Shown: in pieces, positions 1-12,007 of the stretch
Position numbering within the stretch: the stretch's first letter is position 1
Layout of the letters: each line of letters opens with the position of its first letter
Assembly (NCBI GenBank): GCA_030998015.1
Contig: JARWMV010000236.1
Location: 186,001 to 250,000 of the forward strand
Length of the DNA stretch: 64,000 bases
Direction: 5' to 3'
DNA from: Ceratorhiza oryzae-sativae
Taxonomy: Eukaryota; Basidiomycota; Agaricomycetes; Cantharellales; Ceratobasidiaceae
The notes under the pieces: model-generated
Told to the model about the DNA's origin: nothing
Seen by the model: only the letters and a program-made list of their open reading frames with translations
Database searches by the model: none
Position numbers and translations under genes: made by a program

Positions 1-392
1 TTGTTAGGGTGTGCTTGAATACTCAGAGCCTTTTCGATTGCCAAGACTTTGAAGAGAAAGGGCAAGTCATCTCCGAATCGTTTCCGTACGGCGTCGCCGA
101 TGAGTTCAGGATGAGACTTGAGATAATCGTACAGAGTTTCTCCCGATTGAAGCTTGGAGGGCAGAGTAGGATGCGTGCCCATCCACAACTTGACAAAAGG
201 GTCTCATCAGATCTCGTCGATCAACTAGGGACATCTGTTTCGGCTCACTTCAGAATACGGCTTGTCGTCCTGCAGCTTGAATTCGGGATCGGCGCGTGCA
301 TATTGTCCAGCTTTAGAGTTATTCCCTATCTTCCCCCACTCGTACGAGTTGGCCCCTGCGATGAGACGAAAAACAGGCGAGTCTTTGGTCAT
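1..392 (-). CDS. Mannose-6-phosphate isomerase, N-terminal part (cut by window edge)
   Basis: Type I phosphomannose isomerase, a zinc enzyme converting fructose-6-P and mannose-6-P to feed GDP-mannose for glycosylation and cell wall. Only about the first 110 residues are in the window. Exon 1 is 249-392 (48 codons, ATG at 390-392 on the reverse strand) and reads RLIAGANSYEWGKIGNNSKA. A 60-nt GT-AG intron (189-248) separates PYSE from LWMGTHP. Exon 2 (1-188) ends in LPFLFKVLAIEKALSIQAHP; the Q and H of QAHP are zinc ligands in this family. The start matches the usual family N-terminus. The gene is divergent from SEC63, about 150 bp apart, so they share an upstream region. The rest lies left of position 1. 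Confidence 0.9.
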
Positions 393-541
393 GATTGTCG
401 GCGTCGGAATGAGGCATTTAATAAATTAGGCGGGATTTATTTACCATGACACGTGACTTTGGCGCTTGGGAGATCCAGCGCTTAGGATGCCAGCAAGACG
501 CGACGTGGCGGATCGGACAGAGTACACATCACACCACCACC

Positions 542-3087
542 ATGGCCCAGTACAACTACGAGGGGGGGCTGGCCTCGTACTTTATACTGACATTTCTGTC
601 GCTGGTGCTCATTCCGCTGACCTTGTCTTTCAAACCGGCTGGTAAGTCTCTAATTGATTACTAGCAGCTCCCGTTATAATTTGTCTCTCTGGCTCAGCTG
701 TGCGCAAGTCGGTCTCGTGTAAATGCCCCGAATGTACAGAAAAGGAGGCAAGGTTAAAGAAGACTCAAGGGCTGTCTCCGCTCCGGTTTGGTCTCAAGTA
801 CGTTGCTTGGGTTGCTCTCCGGAACTTTGGGCTGATGTCCGATTATAGGTTATGGGTAACGATTCTGCTTTGGGTAGCATTCGGTGTCGTGGCATACTAT
901 GCGGCAACGGCCAAGAGCGACACGAAAATATACAATCCTTTTGAGATTCTTGGCATCAGGGCGGTATGTATCGTTTGCATGCTCTGTCGGTAAATGTGCT
1001 AATATAACCTTTTAGGGGACCAGTGAAAAGGACATCAAGCGACACTTTAAGAAGCTTTCTGTCAAATTGTATGCCCAACCCCTGGTTTCACAGACTGCTT
1101 TGCTGACCAGATTACTTAGCCACCCCGACAAGGTCAAGCTCACCGTTAACCAAACCATGGAGGAGTTTCTGCACACTTTGTGGAGCTTACCAAAGCATAC
1201 AAATCGTGAGTTATCTGGGCAGCTTTTTGTCTGTGATGCTGAAGTGGGCTGCCCCGTTCATAGGTTGACGGATGAGACTGTTCGACAAAACCTTGAGCAG
1301 TACGGCCATCCTGACGGCAAGCAAGAGTTTAGCGTTGGCATTGCCATCCCTCACTGGATTGTCGAGGGCAAGAATTCCATTTGGGTGCTTGGGTTCTATG
1401 GCGTCGTATTCATGGGCGTCCTGCCTCTCGTCGTCGTACGTATACAGTTTGTTCTCTGGGTAGCATACGCTCATATTAAAACATGAATGCAGGGTCGTTG
1501 GTGGTTTGGCTCTCGTGGACTTACAAAAGATGGCGTACACGGAAGCACCGCCTCGCTCTTTTTCAAGGCTGTCACCGAGGACGCTTCGATTGACGAGCTC
1601 GTCAACATTCTTAGCCGTGGCTTCTCTACTGAGAACAAGATTACCACCAAGAAGGTTGTTCACACGACAGCGGTAGAGAATGATTTGAATGGACTGGAGA
1701 CCGAGATCAAAGCGGCGCTAGGATCTAGGTGGAGCACTGTTGCGCAGGTGGGTCCGCTAGGTTACATATTCGGGTTATATCAGCATATTGAAACCGAAAC
1801 CTATAGACCGCCAAAGTCAGGAGGCGAGACGTGCCCTGGTTTTGCTGTATGCTCACTTGTTGCGATTACCCGTCAATAACGACGCTCTGCGAAAAGGTTG
1901 GTTATGCCGCCTGCTCGTTTCGATTTGTATAATTGATAGTTCTTCAATTCGCCAGAACAAGCGGCCCTGATTCTGCGCGCGCCCACCCTCCTAACTTCCC
2001 TCATGACCATGACCCTCGCCCGCAACTGGGCTGCCTCCTCCCTTCAGCTCATGCACCTGCACGCTTACCTTGCGCAAGCTATTCTTCCTTCGTCCTTGAC
2101 CGAGTCTCCCTCTACTGCTCTCCTCCAATATCCCAACGTCAAGAAGGAAGATATTACACCTTTGCGATCAGGCGACGTTTCTCAACTCATTTCCCGTCTC
2201 GACGACCGTGCCTCTGCTGTCCGAGCGGCGGCAGAGAGCTCTGGCAAGCTGGAGATCATCGACGCGAAGTTCAAGGTCATTGGTGAACGGATTGTTACTC
2301 CGAACGCTATCGTCAACTTGGTTTTCCGTGCGCAAATCGTTCCGAGAGTCAAGACAGACGGTCAGGAGAAGGAGCTGAGCGTGGATGAGGCAAAGGCTGC
2401 TGCAAAGGCGCTGGAGGATCGAGAGAATGCGTTCTTGGCTACACGGCATGAGATGGAGCCTACGCCGGAAGGAACAGAGGAATCGAACGTGCGATATGTC
2501 CATGCGCCTAGATGGCCAGAGGTGAGTCTTGCTTAGTTGGGTTTGGCATTGCTCGTTTCTGAACCAGGTTGGCACTTAGCATCGTAAATCGTCGTGGTGG
2601 GTCATGATTTGCAACCAGCAAGGCGACAAGGTTATCTTCGGCCCACAAAAGTTCAGCGACGTTCCCGAGGCTACTCCTGGCGTATCTGGTATTTCGGCAA
2701 AGGGCAGGTTGTATAAGCTGCAGTTCCAGTCCCCACCGAACGTAGGGACGTATGCGTTCCGCGCTATGTTTGTGAGCGACACCTTTGTCGGAGACGACCT
2801 CTCCATGGATCTCAACGTAAGTCTTGACGACACCGTCAATCCAGAACGAGAAAAGTAACCCATTTTTTATGCAGTTGACTGTGGAGGATGTCTCCGCCTT
2901 GAGTGCCGAGGAAGCTGGTGCTGAGGATGAGATTTCAGACCCCGATGAGGACACACTTGCTGGTCAGATGGCTGCGATGCGCGGAGGCGCTGTGAAGCGT
3001 GCCGTGGACGACGACGATGAGGATGAGAGTGATACAGATGGAGACGAGTCATCAGATGATAGCAGCGATAGTAGCGACGACGACTAG
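542..3087 (+). CDS. SEC63: ER translocon subunit Sec63 (11 exons, one apparent 1-bp deletion)
   Basis: J-domain membrane protein that recruits Hsp70 (Kar2/BiP) to the Sec61 channel for post-translational import. Exons: 542-641, 698-797, 849-963, 1016-1068, 1120-1205, 1264-1435, 1493-1747, 1821-1896, 1956-2521, 2580-2816, 2875-3087, about 657 aa (yeast is similar). Visible are an N-terminal membrane segment (ASYFILTFLSLVLIPL), a second after exon 3, the lumenal J domain NPFEILGIRAGTSEKDIKRH with an intact HPD, a third membrane segment (VLGFYGVVFMGVLPLVV), the Brl domain, and an acidic Ser/Asp tail typical of Sec63. The frame breaks near 1165: the region before and after MEE only aligns if one base (probably G) is missing. 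Every other exon joint is in phase, which argues for a sequence error rather than a dead gene. Confidence 0.93.
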
Positions 3088-4445
3088 GGCTAGATGGTTT
3101 CTCCATTAACTAAAAGTATACAGTCGCACGCCTTGAATGTATAATTATGGGTGATGCTCCCTGAGATAAAACTTAAGAAATCAGCAATTTACCCGGACCA
3201 CGGCCCCATGTATTCCCAAGTTAATCTCACAACCATCTCTCATGGCGCTGTCCTCCGAAAACGTAGTTTCAGCGTGAATGAGTATGATCATGCGATTTTA
3301 AGCACGAGAAGAATAGGGCCGCCGACCACACGGTATGGCAAATCGTCCGCCGAACTGATTGGGAGTGCTTATCGGTATTCACTAGAATGAAAAGCCACCC
3401 TGCAGGAGCAACTTGACCTTGCTTCTGCCATCGGGGGTAATGTTTATTTCCGCATACATATACTCTCGTGAGACCACGATTTGGAGTAACCTTGTAGAAG
3501 TGAAGCAACTATTCGTCAAATGTTGCTGCTTCAACTAAAGAGATACCTGAGATTTGCACTTCAGACACTGCTTGTGGTATTACAATGGCAATGGGAGAAA
3601 TTTTACAAAACATTCCAATCAAGAGGTGCACAACCTGAACAATTTCAGACAATGAAATGAATACGAGCTTTTGCAAAAAGAAAGAACAAGAAAGCGCTCT
3701 AGTTATACAAAATCAAGCATCTACAAGATAGGCGATCCATACATCTGATAACCGCAAGAGAAGTAAAACAGGAGATCTATGAGGGAAATATCGTCCGTTG
3801 GGATTTTTGTTGTGTTGAAGGTTTGGTGGGAGAATTCGTCAAAACGGCCGAGCAAATACGATACTGTGATTTGTGAAGCCCCATCTGTGAGTTGTGCAGC
3901 GTTATATAAATCATCGCTTCGGACAATCTACATAAGAGAGAACTGACGACGTTAAGGGCCAGCCAAGCCGTACGACTTCCGTTGCAGGTCGACTCGCGGT
4001 GAAGCTCCCTGAGAAAAGGACAAGCGGAGATCAGTGGTCTTAGGATGGTTAGGGATTCCATGAATTCACCCACCAAGGAAGTGGAGAATGTAATGCAAGT
4101 ATTGGATATAATAGGGAACGGAATTCAAGCAAGCAAGAGCTGGGATGTCAGTGTCGAAAGGGAGAGCAATAAAATCCGATAGCAGATGGGGATGTGTCCA
4201 CATATAAGAAAAAGAGAAGAGCGATCATCAACGCGAAAGGGCAGCTCAAGAGAGGGAATTTACGAAGCATAAAGGAGACAGAACGAGACGAGAGAGTCGG
4301 AAAGAGGATGAGGAAGAACGAGGAGAGAGAGCATGGTCCAATAATACTCCGAAAGAGCGAAAACAGGAAGTAAGACAATGAAAACCAGAAAAGGTCCGTA
4401 ACACAAATAAGGAAACTCGATTCAATACTGTTTGATACCACCTTT
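3088..4445. other. Intergenic, no gene recognised
   Basis: SEC63 3' region followed by about 1.3 kb in which I see no coding exon with family resemblance and no repeat shared with the rest of the window. It lies between the convergent 3' ends of SEC63 and the unknown reverse-strand gene, so it should hold two terminators. The purine-rich stretch at 4200-4420 gives open but low-complexity frames. Confidence 0.4.
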
Positions 4446-5290
4446 CTACGCTTTGACGGTCGCCACCTTCATTACCAGTTTCCCGATCACTCCCCATTTG
4501 GCCGTCTTCGCCATCCACTTCGCCTTGTCGACTGCCGCTATGGTCGGTGCGCTCACTTCCCACTCGGACCCAGACCTTTTGGCTTGCATATACCGCTCGG
4601 CTTCCCGCTCGATCTGCAACACAGTCAGGGGTACCATATCTGTACAGTCTTGCTCGTGCTACTTAGCTTGGCGCGGTCTTTTGAGGACATAGCGTCGACA
4701 AAGTAATCGACCACGTATTGAAGAAGCTCTGCTTTCTCCCATACAGGCTAAGATCGTATGCTGTCAGCGGCTGGTTGGCTGAAGAGAAAGCAGTACTCAC
4801 CATGAGATCGAGCAATGACAAATCGTCATAACGGATACCATAGTAGTGGACCACAAGACGGAGGGCACGGAAGTTGGCATGGGCCCAGTCAGCGTGTCCT
4901 CTGGCAACGGATCGAGAAGCGTCTTGCTCGTTAACCTAGGGGTGGCAAGGGTGGAGAGGAGAACGTTAAAGGTGCGACTAGAGTATGAACATGCGTGGGG
5001 ACCGACCTGCTCAATGACCATGGCAAACAAACGCCAGATGACATTGCGCTGGTCGAACTCGACGCCACGGAAGGGAGCACTGAGCTTGATGAGGAGATCG
5101 AACGCGTGCATGATGATGTTAAGATAGTCTGAAGCTGAAGTGCTTGTCCACGGTTGTAGAAACGGCTTGAACTCTCTGGAAGAGGATGGAAGACGTTAAG
5201 AGAGGACAAAAGAGTGGTATGTTACGGCTTTGTATACTTCGGATGCTGGGCCAGGCTGGCGGATAGAGTGAGCGGCAAAGACCTGCGCAT
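4446..5290 (-). CDS. Uncharacterised protein, multi-exon
   Basis: I do not recognise the family. From the reverse-strand ATG at 5288-5290 a reading frame with GT-AG introns runs through SLAQHPKYTKPEFKPFLQPW, MHAFDLLIKLSAPFRGVEFD, RNVIWRLFAMVIEQ, then VNEQDASRSVARGHADWAHA, YYGIRYDDLSLLDLM, PVWEKAELLQYVVDYFVDAM and a lysine-rich end KWGVIGKLVMKVATVKA. Introns are clear at about 4943-5008 and 4747-4800, and upstream near 5190. The join before IEREAERYMQAKR near 4620-4670 is unclear: the only canonical donor gives the wrong phase or a 23-nt intron, so the last exon may be wrong or carry a base error. The start is also uncertain; an alternative 5' exon reading QVFAAHSIRQPGPASEVYKA is possible. Mostly helical and soluble by eye. 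Confidence 0.5.
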
Positions 5291-6050
5291 TCAATCTGTG
5301 TGCGGAGAAGTCACGTGTCGAATTGAGTTATTTGCGAATACTCATGCTTTGTCATGGAAAGGATTCGGGACGAACGCAATAGACTGGACCTCGTACCACC
5401 TGTTGGACCTATATTTAGGCTTGGAAAACTAGCGGCAAACAACCATGGAGTTGTCGCAAGAGCATGTCGATATGGGAACAGGATCGCGACGTCATCTGAC
5501 TTGAAAATCAGCCTAGCAAAGCCCCATTAGCTTGGTCCTACTGTTAGAGCGCATATAAATATAACAGCCGAGAGTGTAACACACTCAGTCGACACTGATT
5601 TACACGTGATTTAGGGATTGCACGATTTTCTGTCTGAGCCACGGTCTAGAGTTACCATTCAGAAGTATTCTCTCGGCCGAACTGGGTAGACAAATTACAC
5701 CAGTTATTCTGTTATTACGCCTCCTGTTTACCCTGTTTACTTTGTAGAACAGATATTCCTCCCTCCGTGAGAACCCCGTTCATTATCCCTCTTCTGTACT
5801 GACACTTGGATATGTCAACCCAGGCAACACTCACCATAATTCTGTTTCTGAGAAGATTTAAAGTAGGGCAAGGCCGCACAAATCTTTGGCTAATCAGGAA
5901 AAGCTGAAAGATCGCCCAAGACCAGGGATACCCGAATCGATAACCTTTGGAATCAAAAGCGTTATACTACATGACCAGTGAGGCGCAAACATACAAGGGT
6001 AAAACTAGAGGTAGAGCAGCCTCGTATCAGAAGTATTGAATTGTACAAAA
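5291..6050. other. Intergenic, no gene recognised
   Basis: AT-richer spacer between the unknown gene and the dehydrogenase. A TATA-like gcatataaatata lies near 5552. No convincing coding exon or repeat seen. Confidence 0.35.
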
Positions 6051-7125
6051 TTATTGCCCTGCTTCGCCAGTCATCTTTAATGTGTGCTCCCAGACTAACT
6101 TGCGCAGCTCGGGGGTGCTGTGCTTATTCCTCCCAGCGTCGTCAGCATGGCTATTCCTATAATGCCAGGTAAGCTCCCCTTCGTTTCATTGATAAAATGG
6201 TCAAACTTGCCTAAAAAATGCGCCCCTGGAGAGCTCTGGGTCGAAGAGTATGTATAGCATCCACTGGCCACAGTCGGCGGGCGAGATTGTAAACGGTACT
6301 GCTAAATATGTCAAGGGCTTGAGCGACCAGTGAAAATTATTCAGCCATTGGGTCCGAACTCCTCCCGGTGCCGCGTGAATGAAGGATATATCAGGATGCT
6401 GGGCAGCAAAATCTTCACACATGTAGTCATTCATCGAGGTCGCATGATCAGCCGCAGCTTTGAGCCGTATCCCCTTTTGAGTCCAAGGTCCGTTTCGTCG
6501 ATACGTCGGTTCTGGATCGAAGTGTCATTCGAAGCTCATTCTTCGGTGCAACAATGACAAGTGTACTTACAATTCCGGCTCCGAGTATCGTTAGCACTCG
6601 CGCGTCCTCGCCGCGTGCTTTTGCCTTTTCTAATAGCGGCAAGAGTTCACGGATAAACTGCCAGCGAGCATAGTAGTGTACCGCAAGCTTCTTATCTATT
6701 CCCTCGCTGGTTTCGTCTCGACCACTGAACGATAAAAACCCGGGTGAGAGTACGAGGTAATTGAGTTTGTCCAAACGCGCGCGAAGGGAAGCCGCTGTAG
6801 TTCTCACATTTGACATGAGACTCGCATCGCATGGCTCGAACTCGTAAGTAGAAGTAGCAGGTTTTGGTGGGTAGGGAACGAGCGAATGATATCCTCAGCG
6901 GCTGATTTATTCCTGCCACTGATGATAATATGAGCATTTCCGTTTGTAGCGCTCGCAAAAGCTTCTGCGATTGCTTGACCTGGCCAAATCGCCAGATGAG
7001 ATTCTCATACATATCTGCTTGACGACGCTTACCGATCCCACTAGTCCCGCCAACAAACAGAGCAGTCGGTCGATACTTGGGAGCCAAAGCGACGTTGGCT
7101 GCGCGGACGACCGAAAGAGAGGCAT
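6051..7125 (-). CDS. Short-chain dehydrogenase/reductase-like oxidoreductase, frame broken three times
   Basis: NAD(P)-dependent SDR of unknown substrate. Exons on the reverse strand: 6979/7033-7125, 6571-6979, 6211-6511, 6051-6156. Rossmann signature ALFVGGTSGIG (TGxxxGIG type), NGNAHIIISGRNKSAAEDII, LNYLVLSPGFLSFSGRDE, then a Tyr region and HAAPGGVRT; the C-terminal exon reads ELRKLVWEHTLKM. The intron 6157-6210 uses a GC donor (gcaagt) and an AG acceptor and joins in phase. Three single bases seem missing: after the ATG near 7121, in a CCC run near 6870, and in a GG near 6465. All are one-base losses in short homopolymers, so sequence error is as likely as decay. If genuine, this is a recent pseudogene. 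Confidence 0.75.
6157..6210 (-). other. GC-AG intron of the SDR gene
   Basis: 54-nt intron with donor AG|gcaagt and acceptor ttatag|G. Splicing restores arginine in FFR and continues into the C-terminal exon; without it the frame stops two codons on. Confidence 0.7.
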
Positions 7126-7563
7126 GAGGAGGGATCGTCCGAGCCGTACGGTTTGGAGATTCCGGGCAAGCCGATAGGACTTATAAAGAAGCCCGGGCAC
7201 TTGGCGGACTTTGAGATACGCATGCGTTCTGCTCCGGGACTGACGTGTGCGTTCCGTTGGGCCACTGTCGCCGATCAGATGAATAAACCACCCGAACGGA
7301 GCTCGGGGTGCCTGGCGCTAATGGCCGCTTGCGCGAAACACGAGAGCAAAACGATTTGCGCCAGCCACCTTTTGGTGAGAATCCGGATGTCTGCATTTTT
7401 TTCATAGTCGTATATTTTATTGTCGTTCGAGGCCGGGCCTCATGTTTGGGCACTACATCGTGCAAAAGGAGAGGCGGGACAACAGGGCGAAACAGAGAGA
7501 GAGAATGAAAGAATACATTTCGCACGGCAGCTAATTAAATCGCGGAAAAGCGCTCAAATAATA
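7126..7563. other. Intergenic, upstream of SDR gene
   Basis: About 440 bp between the SDR start and the LINE fragment. Open frames here show no recognisable protein. Probably holds the SDR promoter. Confidence 0.3.
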
Positions 7564-8013
7564 CTATAATGATACGACTATGTAACTATCTAAGTAGATC
7601 CGAGAAACGGTGCGTGCGTTTAGTGAAATCGACGAGAATAGGAAAAGCGTCTTTGTTAGAGAAAAGAAAAGAAAGATCAAGGAATTCCCGCTCCCTTGAG
7701 GCCAGGACTTCCTGTCTAGCGTTCTCGAATCACGGCAACGGAGTAAGAAATGTGCGAAGGTTTCTTCTGCTTTTCCACACCCCTTGCAGATCGGCGAGTC
7801 CACCACCTGAATGGTGTGGAGGTGTCGCTGGAGCTGGATGTGCCCCGTGATGAGCCGGCATAGGAGGGTGATGCGGGAGCTGGGAAGATTGGCGGCGTCG
7901 TCTAGGAAGGTCTCCAGTCTGACAGTCGGATATCGACTGAGGAGTTTCTGCGCCGAGTCCGTTTCCGCCCAGCCTTTGATCGCGAACTCTCGGTTGATGT
8001 CAGCTTGACACAT
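7564..8013 (-). pseudogene. Non-LTR retrotransposon fragment (C-terminal zf-RVT region)
   Basis: Reverse-strand frame of 149 aa. It contains RITLLCRLITGHIQLQRHLH followed by a Cys/His cluster, DSPICKGCGKAEETFAHFLL with RC after it: the CxxC...H...C pattern and the LLxRLxTGHxxLxxHLH lead-in found at the C-terminus of fungal LINE-type ORF2 proteins. No reverse-transcriptase catalytic motifs remain. Just upstream (about 8014-8075) another frame reads ERLWDKSKRDITPD, which looks like the same protein in a different frame. This is therefore a 5'-truncated, frameshifted LINE relic, the usual product of incomplete target-primed insertion. CpG content is normal, unlike the large transposon block. Confidence 0.7.
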
Positions 8014-8212
8014 CCGGGGTTATGTCTCTCTTGCTCTTATCCCAGAGCCGCTCCGCGAGATGTGAGGCTCAACATACTGACTATTGCTATCGGCGTGTAC
8101 TTATACGCAAAGGCGAAACATAGCATATATGCGTTTGAGCTAACAACCACAGTCACGCTTGTTAGATTTTGCACATTAAATTTTCAATCTTTAGGTGTAT
8201 TCAACTTCAGCA

Positions 8213-9504
8213 TCAAGTAGAATACTTGTGCACACACTCTAAAAACCATTTCATGTCCTCCGGATCCACCCCTGGCGTGATTCCGTGGCCTAAGTTTGCA
8301 ACCCAACCCTTGCATCGTCCTTCCGACCCTCCTGACTTGAAACCGTCACACATCCGCTTAACTTCTCGTTCTATAGCCTCCTTCCCTCCGTACAAGATCG
8401 ATGGGTCAATGTTACCCTGAAGTCCAACGCTTCTAGACGGACCGCCCGTAGCCGCAATTGCGGCTTGAGGAGATATGACCCAATCGAGTCCCAGAGTGTC
8501 ATAGCCTGCGCTAACGAGCTCGGGGAGGGCGTGATTGGCGCCTTTGGCAAACAGAATCATAGGTGGGACAGGGATTGGAGGTGAGTGAGAGCTAAGACGA
8601 GATCGGACGGCTGAAGCTATTTCTTTGAGGTATGGAAGTGAAAAAGTGGCAAAATCATGGGGACTCAAATCTCCTGCGTTCGAGTCGAATACTTGGAGTG
8701 CCTGAGCAAGGCAAGTGGTGAGATCGACCCAAACGAAAGGTTAGGCAAGCTTACCTGGGCGCCTGCCTTAACCTGTCCAACCAAGAAATCGATGCATACC
8801 GCCGTAATACGAGATAGCAATCTTTTGGACTCTTCGGGGTATTTAAACATCCATTGCTTGGTGCTCGGCAAAGCTTTAGATGACCCAATCATGTATCCCA
8901 TAAGAGTCCACGGTGCACCGCAGAAGCCGATGAGCGGTACCTCGCCTTTGAGACCTTTGCGCGTCATGGTGATTGCGTCGAAGACATAGCCTAGCTCCTT
9001 GTCTACATCGACCTTCTCAGAGAGTCTATGCAGATCGAGATCGCCAGGAGCTCTCAGCGGATCAGGAAAAAAAGGGCCGCCAATGTCGTGCATTTCAACT
9101 ACCAACCCCATAGCTTGGGGAATTACGAGAATATCAGAGAATATGATAGAGGCATCGAGAAGGCCAGAGTAACGTCTGATAGGCTGAAGAGTAATTTCGG
9201 TAGCGAGCTCGGGAGTCCGACAGATCTCAAAGAATCCATGGGACTTTCTAACTTCTTGAAACTCTTTTAAATATTTTAGTATTGAAATGTGTAGTGCAGG
9301 TTATATGCACTTGCCAGGAAGGTAGCGACCTGCTTGTCGCATCACCCAAACTGGCGCTCGCTCAGTTACTTCACCTGGAAACACAACAATTGGTTAGCTG
9401 GTTAATGTGGGCCCATATGATTTGTATATCGCACCTCTCGCGGCTCGCAAAAGCAAGTCATTTTTCAAAGGAGGGAATTGATCGTCGGCTAGGTACGATC
9501 TCAT
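8213..9504 (-). CDS. HEM12: Uroporphyrinogen decarboxylase
   Basis: Fifth step of haem synthesis: decarboxylates uroporphyrinogen III to coproporphyrinogen III in the cytosol. Exons on the reverse strand: 9435-9504, 9315-9374, 8755-9263, 8213-8701, giving 375 aa with no frameshift, the expected family length. Signature 1 (RQAGRYLPEF) is split by an intron; signature 2 is GFCGAPWTLMGYM. Also visible are FPPLKNDLLLRAARGE at the N-terminus, GFFEICRTPELATEITLQPI, SIIFSDILVIPQAMG and the C-terminal NLGHGITPGVDPED. Intron 9264-9314 has a GC-AG border (G|gcaagt ... aaaag|AG) and must be spliced to restore YLPEF. The start at 9504 matches the short N-terminus typical of fungal enzymes. It is divergent from the PDI gene, 165 bp apart. 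Confidence 0.95.
9264..9314 (-). other. GC-AG intron inside the uroporphyrinogen decarboxylase signature
   Basis: 51-nt intron, donor G|gcaagt, acceptor taaaag|AG. It interrupts the almost invariant YLPEF motif, so the join is well supported. Confidence 0.85.
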
Positions 9505-9669
9505 GGTGGTTGGGAGATGTAGATCGGCCAACTACCGCCCGGCGCTAGGCTCAGGGCCCCGTCAGCAAACAGGCGACGTATCACTCAGCGTGCCACCGCC
9601 TTGACTTATCTCCTTATATTGGTCATTCTTCCCTCATAAACTCTCAAGAAATAGGGCGGGTTGCCCGAA

Positions 9670-12007
9670 ATGAAGTTTTCATCTTCTTTAATTCGCGCTC
9701 TGACACTGGTTGTCACCTCGATAATCTTTGCCGCTACTCCGAGCAATGCTGCACACTTGACTCAGTCGGACTTTCAGTCATCCATAAGCAAGGGCATGTG
9801 GTAGGTCGGAATGCACAGGCATATGTATTGCGCTGATTAAGCTTTCACCAGGCTTGTTGAATTCTATAGCCCATACTGCTCGCACTGTAAAAGATTCGCA
9901 CCGACATGGGAGAAGGTAGCAAGCGAGAAGGCGCCTTTGGAAGCCATTTCCGGGTTTACTATGGCGCAAGTCAACTGTATCGCACAAGGAGGTCCGTTCA
10001 CTCTCAGCGTGACCGTAACTTTTACTCATTCACGTAGATCTATGCAATGAAAACAAGGTCACTGGATACCCTCAGGTTACGCTGTAGGTCGGACGCGACC
10101 CCGCACGAATTGAACTAAAATTATATTTAGTTTCCAAGATGGGAAGAAGATTCGAGAGTACGCAGGAGACCGCTCGCATGACGACCTTGCCAAGTTTGTT
10201 GATGACGCTGCTGCGGAATACGCTAAATCGGCCGTCGAATCAGCCCCACCAAGCCCGGACGCCCTTATCTAAATCCCGATGGTTCAGTCTTAGTGCTAAC
10301 TCCTGACAGTTTCGAAAAGGCTATTGCTGAAGGCCCGGCATTTGTCAAGTTCTATGCGCCTTGGTATGCTTCCCTTATTCTCACATCCCTCCCAGCTGAC
10401 ATCGCACAGGTGCGGTCACTGCAAGAAGCTTGCGCCCGGTTCGTACAACAATGTATAAGCCGAGAAACAATAACAAATCACCATTCTAGTTTGGGTTGAG
10501 CTTGCGAAAAAAGTCAAAGGTCGTGCGACCATAGCCGAAGTCGACTGCGATCGTTTTGGCGGTTTGTGCAAATCACATGGCGTCGACGGATATCCAATGC
10601 TATTCTTGTGCGTTACCCTCGTTATAATTGGCTGCGACGTTATCTGACTCAAGGTGCTAGCTACAATGCGGGCCAAAAGGTCGATTTCCGGGGTGGCAGA
10701 AAGATCGAGGCTTTGGAACAATTTGTCCTACGTGCTGTCTCACCGTACGTAATTTTGTATTCCCTATCGTACCTGCCTTACAACGTTTCACTACTAGAGG
10801 TGTCCAGCAAATCAACTCGGATGAAATCAGTTCGATTTTGAAAAATGAACCGGTTTTCTTTTTGGCTTTGTATACGTATTCCACTCCTCAAGAATATCTG
10901 GTATGTCATTTATGGCTGTCACTGAGCTTTGCACTCATTCCACCATGATGCCTTATAGGCAAGTATTGATGAAGCTTCAAAATCACTCTTAGGCAGCCCG
11001 CCCGTATACAAGGTAACTTTGTAGTACCCCGACGACTGCCCACTATCTAACATTACCCAGTCTCGAAGCCCAGAGCTGTTCACAAAGTTCGACGTTGACC
11101 CCGCCAAAGGAGCGGTACTTCTAGCCATCAAGGACCACGACCAAACGCCGTTTGCAGAACTCCCTCTCACCGCTGCATCAAACACCCAAATTGTCAATGC
11201 ATTCTTCCAACACCATCGTATACCGGTTCTCCAGGAGCTCACCTCTGAGAACTTTGCCGACGTGATGAAGCATCCCGCTAAACCCCTTGTCGTGCTCACC
11301 GCCTTCGACATGGAAAAAATGCCCAAGACCGAACTGGCTGCGTCTATTGAGAGGCTATCTGATATCGCCAAAAGATGGCAGAGGCAAGCTGTCAGACTAA
11401 CTGACACTCGGCCCACGATTTTCGTCTACATGGATGGAGAGCGATGGAGCAAGTGGCTCAAGAGCATGTACGGGATTAGGAAGGAGCTTTTGCCATCAAC
11501 CGTCATTGTTGACCACCACGTAAGTGCAAAGGTTCCTGAATGTTCTTGAAGCGAGCTAAAAGACAAACCTCCTAGCGTCTGCTGTACTATGATCATGACC
11601 CGGGCAAGGCACCGTTCCGTTTAGAGCATGATAGTATCTTTGGGGCAGTTGAAAGCGCATATCTCGGCTTCTTAACGCCAAAGCACTCCGAGAACTTTAT
11701 TGAAAGGACCGTGCGAGTAAGCAATCATATTTTCACTTTGCAATTATGGTTGACCTGACTTGGCGTAGGGACTGAACGATCGGATTGAATACATTGGCGT
11801 GAGTGTTTTGTTCGCTCCATACGTTCTGTTCTGATGTGAAGCCCGGTTTAGTCATCGGCAATGGCTCATCCATTCGTCAGCATAGGAATTGTGGTTGGGA
11901 TCTTGGCGGGGGCTTTGTCATTGGTCCGAAAGCTTGTGGAAGATGACATCCCGACTGGGAGCTACCAGCCAACGCATACGTGGAAACCGTCCAACAGAAT
12001 GGATTGA
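9670..12007 (+). CDS. ER membrane-anchored protein disulfide isomerase (two thioredoxin domains)
   Basis: Likely oxidises or isomerises disulfides in the ER lumen. A signal peptide opens the protein (LIRALTLVVTSIIFAATPSN). The first thioredoxin domain has FYSPYCSHCKRFAPTW; the second has FYAPWCGHCKKLAPVW, its CGHC created by an intron between W and C (about 10366-10410). Catalytically silent thioredoxin-like b-type regions follow, then a C-terminal membrane segment (FVSIGIVVGILAGALSLV) and a short cytosolic tail ending SNRMD. Multiple GT-AG introns all join in phase. Near 10268 the frame breaks between SPDAL and LNPDGSVLVLTPDS: one base appears missing and a false TAA results. A C-terminal anchor with two active sites resembles the TMX/fungal membrane-PDI group rather than soluble HDEL-ended PDI. 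No retention motif is seen. Confidence 0.85.

Noticed and set aside
9..449. Plus-strand open frame over the start of the window
   Set aside because: The reverse strand encodes phosphomannose isomerase with family motifs; the plus frame is a shadow.
7181..7525. Reverse-strand frame upstream of the SDR gene
   Set aside because: No domain, unusual composition, and it overlaps the likely SDR promoter.
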